This document shows, piece after piece, positions 1 to 5,338 of a stretch of DNA of 11,225 bases (its first letter is position 1; every line of letters begins with the position of its first letter). The notes beneath the pieces were generated by a model. That model did not search any database. It had not been told where the DNA came from and worked only from the letters and a program-made list of their open reading frames with translations. This stretch comes from Bacteroidales bacterium (GTDB lineage: Bacteria; Bacteroidota; Bacteroidia; Bacteroidales; SM23-62). The stretch lies in NCBI GenBank assembly GCA_016783865.1, contig JADHVS010000143.1, positions 1-11,225 on the forward strand. Direction: 5' to 3'. The translations under genes were made by a program, and so were the position numbers.

Positions 1-172
1 ATTGCGCTCGCAGGATTCGATGTTGCTTCTTTCATATTTTGTGCCAAATCATTAAATCTGCAGATTAGGCTTCTTTTTCTGACAATTTTACACTTCTATT
101 TCAGGGAGAGAACAAGCCCATTTTACAACCTATTGTTTTTCAGCTTTTTGCGCTTGTCAGCTCGTCCCGCAT

Positions 173-215
173 AAAAAAAAGAAGTGTCAAGTTGTCATAT
201 CACCTAACACTTCTT
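173..215 (-). terminator. Rho-independent terminator after secG
   Basis: Read on the minus strand, bases 215-207 and 187-179 form a perfect 9-bp stem (AAGAAGTGT / ACACTTCTT) around a 19-nt loop. The stem is followed by a run of T from the A tract at 173-180. It begins 23 bp past the secG stop, so it should end the transcript that carries the regulator, lptE, the TPR gene and secG. The stem is AT-rich and the loop long, so efficiency is uncertain. A short T run also follows on the plus strand (219-223), so weak bidirectional action is possible. Confidence 0.75.
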
Positions 216-237
216 CAATTTTTCAGTACCTGCTATA

Positions 238-591
238 CTACTGGCCCTGGCCGTCAGAGCGACTGCCTGCATCCTGCGGAGTTGTAGTCGGAAAAGTCGG
301 GATGGCAGTCGGATCAACCACATTCTGGATTTGATCTTCAATCACCGACCGTTGCTCCTCATCACGTGCTGGTACAGATAAAATACCGGCTACAATGCTG
401 AATAACATCAGGGCAATGGCCATTGTCCAGGTCGATTTCTCCAGGAAGTCTGTCGTCCTGCGCACACCCATGGTCTGACCCGTAGAGGTAAAATTGGCCG
501 ATAACCCGCCACCTTTCTGATTTTGAACCAGCACGATAAGGATCATCAGGATACAAACTATAATTACGAATACAGATATAACTAAATACAT
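238..591 (-). CDS. secG: Preprotein translocase subunit SecG
   Basis: SecG is the small non-essential subunit of the SecYEG channel in the inner membrane. It assists SecA-driven export of unfolded proteins. The 117-residue product has the family layout: a first membrane helix at about residues 3-22, the conserved cytoplasmic loop with QNQKGGGLSA at 23-32, and a second helix at about 53-72. A hydrophilic Pro/Thr/Gln-rich tail follows from about 75 to the end; such tails are variable in the family. It is the last gene of the minus-strand run: the upstream TPR gene ends 13 bp before its ATG, and an intrinsic terminator follows. The GGGL loop motif between two helices makes the assignment secure. 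The tail has no recognisable domain. Confidence 0.95.
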   Translation of the reverse strand: MYLVISVFVIIVCILMILIVLVQNQKGGGLSANFTSTGQTMGVRRTTDFLEKSTWTMAIALMLFSIVAGILSVPARDEEQRSVIEDQIQNVVDPTAIPTFPTTTPQDAGSRSDGQGQ

Positions 592-604
592 GATTTTAAG
601 AACT

Positions 605-1324
605 TTATTTGTCTAAATTGTGACTGATTTTTCTAATTTGAGTCGCAAAGTAACTACTTTTTTCCGGATATTTCAAACTTAATTTCTCATATATATGAAT
701 GGCTTTAGCCACCTTACCCTGTGCGGCATATATTTTCGCAAGGGTTTCGGTCATGAACTGGTCACTGGATTGCACATATACCTCTGAAATGTCTTGTTGT
801 TCAGGCAATTCTTCCTGGTTCCTCTCAATCCGCGGCTGGGTTCTTATGAAGTTATCGATCAGGTCAGTCTCACTCCTGGCTTGCTCATTGGCGGCCACTG
901 TACTGTCCGGCAAATGATCAAACCATCCCGTAAATGTATGAATTGTGGTGTCGGTCTCCGGTTTGAGTTCTATAACAGACTGGCCTTCCGGTTCAGGACT
1001 CTGGTCCGCAGGAGCAGTTTTCATCTCAATGGTAATCACCTGATCTTCTTCTGTCACCTCTGCCTGATCCCCAGGTTGCGGTTCACCCACTATTTCATTA
1101 TGGATAAGGTGATACAGGATGGCCCTGTCACCAATAAATGCGGAAGAATATTTTAATGCGTTGTTGAATTCCAGGCTATTTATATTGTGAAGGTTTTTTA
1201 CTTTCAGCAGGTGAGCAGTCTGGAAATATGGAAATGATTCCATTAAGTGCCCGACATCAGTAAGGGTGGATTGATCCAGCCTGCCTGGTTCAGTAATAAA
1301 AGTTATGACATCCTCGCGATTCAT
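605..1324 (-). CDS. TPR-like protein of the lptE-secG operon, function unknown
   Basis: This 239-residue protein has no signal peptide or membrane helix and is predicted cytoplasmic. Residues 1-75 look helical, with a pattern SFPYFQTAHLLKVKN near 30-44. Residues about 80-175 are an acidic Glu/Gln/Pro/Thr-rich linker that is probably disordered. The C-terminal stretch from about 187 (FMTETLAKIYAAQGKVAKAI, then an IYEKLSLKYPEKSSYF-like segment) reads as one or two tetratricopeptide helix pairs, a protein-binding fold. It lies 18 bp after lptE and 13 bp before secG on the same strand, so it is almost certainly cotranscribed with them. The same kind of gene occupies this place in other Bacteroidota as far as I recall. 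Its role is not known to me; a link to envelope biogenesis is suggested only by its neighbours. Confidence 0.8.
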   Translation of the reverse strand: MNREDVITFITEPGRLDQSTLTDVGHLMESFPYFQTAHLLKVKNLHNINSLEFNNALKYSSAFIGDRAILYHLIHNEIVGEPQPGDQAEVTEEDQVITIEMKTAPADQSPEPEGQSVIELKPETDTTIHTFTGWFDHLPDSTVAANEQARSETDLIDNFIRTQPRIERNQEELPEQQDISEVYVQSSDQFMTETLAKIYAAQGKVAKAIHIYEKLSLKYPEKSSYFATQIRKISHNLDK

Positions 1325-1342
1325 GTTTTTCGTTGCAGTCTG

Positions 1343-1846
1343 TTACCAGTTCACAAAAGCCCGGTTAAAAATATCTTCAATAATTTGTTTTACTATATCT
1401 TCCGATAATTCATTTTCCACATTCTGGAAGCTCATTTTGCTGTCATAATCCTGGTACTGTGAAAAGGTTTCCTCAAAATCCAAATCGGGATCAAGGGAAT
1501 TGGTATATTTTACCTTTACGGCAATGGTAAATCTGTTCAGGGAAGCCACATCATCTCCTGAGATGGCAACCGGCCGCTGCCCGTCATATATCCTGACCTC
1601 ACCTTCAAAATTAGCCTCTGCCAACCCATTGATCAGGGTCAGTTTGGTTTGACTCTGGATCATATCCTTTAACTCATCGGTCACAATTTGAGGCAGATTG
1701 GGGGGAGCCAGGTTAGAACGATCTACAAAATACTGCACTGAAACAGTCTCCAGGTTACCCGTACTGGCACCAGAAAAGGAATACGATACCTTGCAGGACT
1801 GTAAAAGGACAATGAATAATAAAGCTAAGACTAATATTCTATTCAT
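1343..1846 (-). CDS. lptE: LPS-assembly lipoprotein LptE
   Basis: LptE is the outer-membrane lipoprotein that plugs the LptD barrel and helps insert lipopolysaccharide into the outer leaflet. The 167-residue product starts with a lipoprotein signal: Asn-Arg, a hydrophobic stretch at 4-15 and a lipobox LQSC with the modified Cys at residue 18. The mature N-terminus, CKVSYSFSGAS, is the pattern seen in Bacteroidota LptE proteins. The remainder (VQYFVDRSNLAPPNLPQIV, then an EVRIYDG strand and a C-terminal helix) fits the small alpha/beta fold and usual length of the family. It sits between the sigma-54 activator and the TPR gene. The gap to the activator is 97 bp and filled by a hairpin repeat, so its expression may be partly uncoupled. 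LPS context is reinforced by kdsB across the divergent promoter. Confidence 0.88.
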   Translation of the reverse strand: MNRILVLALLFIVLLQSCKVSYSFSGASTGNLETVSVQYFVDRSNLAPPNLPQIVTDELKDMIQSQTKLTLINGLAEANFEGEVRIYDGQRPVAISGDDVASLNRFTIAVKVKYTNSLDPDLDFEETFSQYQDYDSKMSFQNVENELSEDIVKQIIEDIFNRAFVNW

Positions 1847-1865
1847 AAATTATTCTTAAATCCAC

Positions 1866-1938
1866 CGAGGTACGAGTTTCGAGGTACGAGGTATCCTACT
1901 ATAAAGATACGCCCCGCAACTCGTAACTCGTAACTTGC
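1866..1938. repeat. Inverted array of 7-bp repeats (hairpin element A)
   Basis: The left arm (1867-1894) reads GAGGTAC, GAGTTTC, GAGGTAC, GAGGTAT, a degenerate 7-bp period. The right arm (1916-1938) is the reverse complement of AAGTTAC, GAGTTAC and a further partial unit. The arms pair into a roughly 27-bp imperfect hairpin, including eight consecutive pairs (1871-1878 with 1925-1932). A small inner stem, GTATC/GATAC, closes a 10-nt loop. It fills most of the gap between the sigma-54 activator stop and the lptE start. No U-run follows, so it is not a standard terminator. It resembles element B at 4130-4216 in arms and core. Function is unknown to me; an mRNA processing or stability element, or a dispersed REP-like repeat, are options. 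Confidence 0.85.
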
Positions 1939-1943
1939 AATTC

Positions 1944-3173
1944 TTATTCCAGGTCATATTCCTTGATCTTTCTGTACAAAGTCCTCTCAGAGATCCCCAA
2001 TTCCTCAGCTGCATACTTTCTTTTACCGAGGTGTTTATTCAGGGCCTTCCTGATCAATTCGATCTCCTTCACTTCCAACGATAAAGACTCTTCAATTATT
2101 TCCTCTGTGTCCTGAATATTGGCAGATTTTTCCGCTGGCATGGTCACATTTCCAGGACCCTTATCGGATCTTTGTGTATCCACATTCCGGTAAAGTCTTT
2201 CAATAGTCTGCGCATGGTTCTCATGAAGGTCAGCACTCTCAACTCCGTTTTGTATTAGTTCAAGTACCAGTCTCTTCAGGTCGTGCATATCACTCTTCAT
2301 ATCGAACAGTACTTTATATAAAATCTCCCTCTCAGTATTAAAAGTTGCCTCATCAACAGGCCTTTCATACAACATTGGGAGTTTTATGGGCTGATAGTCA
2401 GGCAAATACTTACTTAATGAATCTTCGTCAATTTCCCGTTCAGATTCAATAACAGACATTTGCTCAGTAATATTCTTCAGCTGTCTGATATTCCCCGGCC
2501 AGCGGTAATTGGAAAGCATGATCCGTGCGCTTTCGGTAAGTGAAATGGCTGGCATCCTGTTAACTTCGGCAAAATCGCTCGCAAACTTCCGGAAAAGCAG
2601 ATAGATATCTTCTTTCCTCTCGCGCAGAGACGGGATATGAATAGGTACGGTATTTAACCTGTAATACAAATCTTCACGGAATTTACTTCTATGGATGGCA
2701 TCCATGATATCTATATTGGTCGCGGCGATCACACGCACATTTGTCTTCTGGACCTTTGATGACCCCACCCGGATAAATTCACCTGATTCCAGGACACGCA
2801 GCAACCTCACCTGTGTGGACAAGGGCAGTTCAGCCACCTCATCCAGAAAAATGGTCCCGCCATGGGCAACTTCAAAATAACCCTTCCTGGTGTCGGTTGC
2901 CCCCGTAAATGCTCCCTTCTCATGACCAAATAGTTCCGAGTCTATCGTTCCTTCGGGTATGGCCCCGCAATTCACAGCTATTGATGAACCATGCTTTCTT
3001 GAACTGAATTGATGAATGATTTGCGGGAAGAATTCCTTTCCTGTCCCGCTTTCACCTGATATCAATACGGAAAGGTCGGTTGGGGCCACCTGGATAGCAA
3101 TATCGATCGCCCTGTGCAGGGCAGGATGATTGCCGATGATACCGAACCTTTGCTTTATTTTTTGTATTTCCAT
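1944..3173 (-). CDS. Sigma-54-dependent transcriptional activator, no receiver domain
   Basis: This is a bacterial enhancer-binding protein: an AAA+ ATPase that remodels RNA polymerase bound to sigma-54. The ATPase domain starts almost at the N-terminus. It has Walker A GESGTGKE at 40-47, the sigma-54-contacting GAFTGA loop at 87-92, Walker B GGTIFLDE at 105-112, and the REDLYYRL segment with the arginine-finger region. After a Glu-rich linker with probable coiled-coil character (about 270-350), the C-terminus (about 365-409, ending in an EELGISERTLYRKIKEYDL helix-turn-helix) is a Fis-type DNA-binding domain. There is no receiver, GAF or PAS domain in front of the ATPase, so activity may be set by expression level or a partner. 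It is first in the minus-strand operon with lptE, the TPR gene and secG. Its targets cannot be read from this window. Confidence 0.93.
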   Translation of the reverse strand: MEIQKIKQRFGIIGNHPALHRAIDIAIQVAPTDLSVLISGESGTGKEFFPQIIHQFSSRKHGSSIAVNCGAIPEGTIDSELFGHEKGAFTGATDTRKGYFEVAHGGTIFLDEVAELPLSTQVRLLRVLESGEFIRVGSSKVQKTNVRVIAATNIDIMDAIHRSKFREDLYYRLNTVPIHIPSLRERKEDIYLLFRKFASDFAEVNRMPAISLTESARIMLSNYRWPGNIRQLKNITEQMSVIESEREIDEDSLSKYLPDYQPIKLPMLYERPVDEATFNTEREILYKVLFDMKSDMHDLKRLVLELIQNGVESADLHENHAQTIERLYRNVDTQRSDKGPGNVTMPAEKSANIQDTEEIIEESLSLEVKEIELIRKALNKHLGKRKYAAEELGISERTLYRKIKEYDLE

Positions 3174-3205
3174 TGTTCCTTAATAACCAGCACAATTGAA
3201 TAATA

Positions 3206-3235
3206 TTGCACTTTCAAATCCGGTTTGAAAGGCAA
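3206..3235. promoter_or_regulatory. 30-bp imperfect palindrome in the regulator/kdsB divergent region
   Basis: CTTTCAAA at 3211-3218 and TTTGAAAG at 3224-3231 are perfect 8-bp inverted arms around a 5-bp centre (TCCGG). Outside them TTGC (3206-3209) and GCAA (3232-3235) extend the dyad to 12 paired bases per side, with only A3210 unmatched. The site ends 33 bp upstream of the activator ATG and lies about 90 bp upstream of the kdsB ATG. It could be an operator for a dimeric protein or, if transcribed in the activator leader, a stem-loop. No T run follows, so it is not a terminator. The binding protein is unknown. Confidence 0.45.
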
Positions 3236-3238
3236 AGC

Positions 3239-3271
3239 TGTCAAAATTTCCTGAAATAGTATGACAAAATT
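3239..3271. promoter_or_regulatory. 10-bp direct repeat between the divergent genes
   Basis: TGTCAAAATT at 3239-3248 recurs as TGACAAAATT at 3262-3271, nine of ten bases identical, start-to-start 23 bp (about two helical turns). It lies just beside the palindrome at 3206-3235, in the shared upstream region of the sigma-54 activator and kdsB. Tandem sites on one face of the helix are a common operator layout, but the sequence is AT-rich and chance is possible. Confidence 0.25.
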
Positions 3272-3325
3272 ACAATTTTACCAGATTTTTACTAATTTGG
3301 ATGAATTACAAATGCAAATTTGTTA

Positions 3326-4078
3326 ATGAATTTCCTGGGAATCATACCTGCCCGTTATGCATCCGCCCGGCTTCCCGGCAAACCGCTTGCCAATCTTGCC
3401 GGCAAACCATTGATCCAGTGGGTTTATGAAAGTGCCATGAACATTTTAGAAAACGTGGTGGTGGCTACTGATGATAAACGGATACTGGAAGCTGTAATGG
3501 ATTTCGGAGGAGAGGCAGTGATGACATCGGACCAGCATCGGAGTGGGACAGACCGGTGTGCGGAAGCATCGGAAATAATGAAATTGGAGGGTTATCCTTC
3601 CGACATCGTTATTAATATTCAGGGAGATGAGCCTTTCACCAGGAAAGAACAGATTGATCTTCTGATGGACGCCTTCTCGGATCCCACGGTTGAAATAGCC
3701 ACGCTGGCCGGACCTGTCCAGAGTAAGGAAGATCTTTTTGATCCGAATGTGGTCAAGGTAGTGAGACGGAAAGATGGTAATGCACTTTTTTTCAGCCGTT
3801 CTACCCTGCCTTTCATACAGCATGTGGAAAAGGATGAGTGGTTTGGACAATTTAACTTTCTCCACCACCTTGGAATTTATGCCTACAGATATAACACCCT
3901 GCATGAAATAACTCAAATTCCTCAATCATCCCTTGAGCTGGCCGAATCTCTGGAACAGAACCGGTGGCTTGAAAACGGAAAGAATATTCGTGTTTGTCTC
4001 ACCGATCAGATCAACCTTGGAATCGATACTCCGGAAGATCTTGAAAAGGCGGAGAAGATCATCGCTGACCGGAAATGA
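3326..4078 (+). CDS. kdsB: 3-deoxy-manno-octulosonate cytidylyltransferase (CMP-Kdo synthetase)
   Basis: KdsB activates Kdo with CTP to give CMP-Kdo and pyrophosphate in the cytoplasm, the step before Kdo transfer to lipid A. I choose ATG 3326 (MNFLGIIPARYAS) over the in-frame TTG at 3320 because family members begin just ahead of the IIPARYAS nucleotide-binding loop. This gives 250 residues, the usual size. Visible motifs are PARYASARLPGKPL at 8-21, the VVATDD segment near 46-51, RSGTDRCAEA near 72-81, NIQGDEPF at 97-104 with the metal-binding Asp101, and GIDTPEDLEKAE near 232-243. It is transcribed away from the lptE operon and followed by hairpin repeat B, so it is probably monocistronic. 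Together with lptE it gives this region an LPS-biogenesis theme. Confidence 0.95.
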   Translation: MNFLGIIPARYASARLPGKPLANLAGKPLIQWVYESAMNILENVVVATDDKRILEAVMDFGGEAVMTSDQHRSGTDRCAEASEIMKLEGYPSDIVINIQGDEPFTRKEQIDLLMDAFSDPTVEIATLAGPVQSKEDLFDPNVVKVVRRKDGNALFFSRSTLPFIQHVEKDEWFGQFNFLHHLGIYAYRYNTLHEITQIPQSSLELAESLEQNRWLENGKNIRVCLTDQINLGIDTPEDLEKAEKIIADRK

Positions 4079-4129
4079 TTAGTTATTAACAACGGTCCCT
4101 TTTTAGCCCCGAAATCAGTATTTTTAATG

Positions 4130-4216
4130 CGAAGTTGCGAGGTGCGAGGTGCGAGTTACGAGGTATCATTCTACTAAGATTCACCTCGTAACCCGTAACT
4201 CGTTACTCGTACCTGC
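4130..4216. repeat. Inverted array of 7-bp repeats (hairpin element B)
   Basis: The left arm (4132-4166) reads AAGTTGC, GAGGTGC, GAGGTGC, GAGTTAC, GAGGTAT. The right arm (4183-4216) is the reverse complement of CAGGTAC, GAGTAAC, GAGTTAC, GGGTTAC, GAGGTG. Folding gives a hairpin of about 34 positions with few mismatches, including ten perfect pairs next to the loop (4155-4164 with 4183-4192) around an 18-nt loop. It lies 51 bp after kdsB and 29 bp before the lamin-tail gene. The loop and flank share a core with element A: GAGGTATC, then CTACTA, then AAGAT. It could stall or protect the 3' end of the kdsB transcript; it lacks a T run. Confidence 0.88.
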
Positions 4217-4245
4217 CATCAGTCATTAATATAAAACATTATACG

Positions 4246-5295
4246 ATGAGGAAACTACTACTCTTCCTATGTGCAATACCCTTCCTGGCCTCCGCCCAGG
4301 ACTGTGAAGATCTGTTCTTCTCGGAATATGTTGAGGGATCGGGGAATAATAAATGCCTTGAAATTTATAATCCTACCGATGAGATCATTGACCTGAGTCA
4401 ATACTGGGTTACACGCTTCAGCAATGGAAGCCCGGTTTACAATGCTGGCGGGGAAACACAGCTGGAAAGTTTTCTTCCGCCCTATTCTACTTTTATCCTG
4501 GTGAACGGTCAGACAACAGAAGAACCCCTTGCTGGAGGAACCTCGCCTCCATGCGATCCTGCACTTCAGGCTATCGCAACAGAAGTATATGGTATGCTGG
4601 ACGGGCCCTATGCTTCACCCACCTATATGAACGGGAATGATGCGATCGCACTGTTTAAGGATCCTGTTGGAAATGGAACCTATTCAGATTTTTTACCAGT
4701 TGACCTGTTCGGGGCAATTGCCGATGGGATGCAATCGGCAGACGAAGGCTGGGCATCATTTACCCAGGCCTGGGCATTCAGGAATATTTATGATGGTGAA
4801 GTAGTGGTTGGAAGAGACAGCGTTTGGATCAGTAAATATATAGTGCCCCAGGATTACTATTGGCTACCCTGGACTGCCGATCAATCGCTTTTCCGGAAAA
4901 AAGACATCAAACATGGAGTTACCGTGCTGCCCGATTCTTTTAATGTCAAACTTGAATGGGATACAGTGCCAGGCGGTCAGGATGTATGGGATAACCTGAA
5001 CAGTCATATCTGTGATTGCGAATCGGGATCCGCGGTACAAAATACAATTCATCCTGCAGAATTCTATATTTCTCCGAATCCGGTTACCGGATCACAATTT
5101 ACTTTATATTCTACAGGAGCTATCGAATCTTTTGAGATCCTGTCGATTACCGGTCAGGTACTCCGAATGGAACTGGTATCCGTAACAACAGACAGACGGA
5201 CCATTTCTGTTAACGGTTATCGTCCCGGCATCTATTTCATCAGGGGCAAGGCTCCGGATAACCAGAGCATCGTCAGGAAATTCATCATTCAATAA
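4246..5295 (+). CDS. Secreted lamin-tail-domain protein with T9SS sorting domain
   Basis: The 349-residue product starts with a signal peptide (MRKLLLFLCAIPFLASAQ, cleavage near 18). From about residue 20 it shows a lamin tail (LTD) Ig-like fold: LFFSEYVEGSGNNKCLEIYN at 23-42, then DLSQYW, and a closing W-DNLNSHICDC segment near 247-258. C20, C37, C256 and C258 may form disulphides. LTD modules of this type occur in extracellular nucleases such as ExeM-like enzymes, but no catalytic domain is present here, so it may bind a ligand or anchor a partner. From residue 273 (FYISPNPVTGSQF) to the end is a type A T9SS C-terminal sorting domain, predicting export and surface attachment or release. It is 43 bp upstream of the TonB receptor. 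Function is unproven. Confidence 0.85.
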   Translation: MRKLLLFLCAIPFLASAQDCEDLFFSEYVEGSGNNKCLEIYNPTDEIIDLSQYWVTRFSNGSPVYNAGGETQLESFLPPYSTFILVNGQTTEEPLAGGTSPPCDPALQAIATEVYGMLDGPYASPTYMNGNDAIALFKDPVGNGTYSDFLPVDLFGAIADGMQSADEGWASFTQAWAFRNIYDGEVVVGRDSVWISKYIVPQDYYWLPWTADQSLFRKKDIKHGVTVLPDSFNVKLEWDTVPGGQDVWDNLNSHICDCESGSAVQNTIHPAEFYISPNPVTGSQFTLYSTGAIESFEILSITGQVLRMELVSVTTDRRTISVNGYRPGIYFIRGKAPDNQSIVRKFIIQ

Positions 5296-5302
5296 TCCTA
5301 AA

Positions 5303-5337
5303 AAGTTACAAGTTACGAGTTACGGGTTCCGAGTAAA
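5303..5337 (+). repeat. 7-bp tandem array C, abutting the TonB receptor start
   Basis: Units AAGTTAC, AAGTTAC, GAGTTAC, GGGTTCC, GAGTAAA run without a break and end one base before the ATG at 5339. The array makes up most of the 43-bp gap after the lamin-tail gene. It has the same unit type as elements A and B but only one orientation, so no hairpin is expected. The gap contains no Shine-Dalgarno-like purine block, so any ribosome contact would fall in the repeat. Confidence 0.82.
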
Positions 5338-5338
5338 A

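Noticed and set aside
1..35. Minus-strand ATG at 35-33 opening a frame (MKEATSNPASA) off the left edge.
   Set aside because: Only 11 codons are visible and they match no start I recognise, including GroES.
32..47. Minus-strand TTGGCAC followed by ATGA resembling a sigma-54 promoter.
   Set aside because: The -12 part has GA instead of the near-invariant GC and there is no recognised gene downstream in the window.
1..174. Plus-strand frame open from the window edge to TAA at 172-174 (57 codons).
   Set aside because: The translation is Phe/Leu-rich with no recognisable motif, and the stretch could be open by chance. In related genomes I would expect groES/groEL on the minus strand beyond this end, but nothing here shows them.
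794..1156. Plus-strand 120-codon frame opposite the TPR gene.
   Set aside because: It is a shadow of the minus-strand gene: no recognisable domain, and the minus-strand product fits a tightly spaced operon.
3265..3272. Minus-strand TAATTTTG, an exact match to the Bacteroidota -7 box TAnnTTTG upstream of the sigma-54 activator.
   Set aside because: No TTTG -33 box lies at the expected distance upstream, and the region is AT-rich, so a chance match is likely.
1866..4216. The repeat arrays as a CRISPR array.
   Set aside because: Units are 7 bp, contiguous and degenerate, with no spacers of uniform length and no cas genes.
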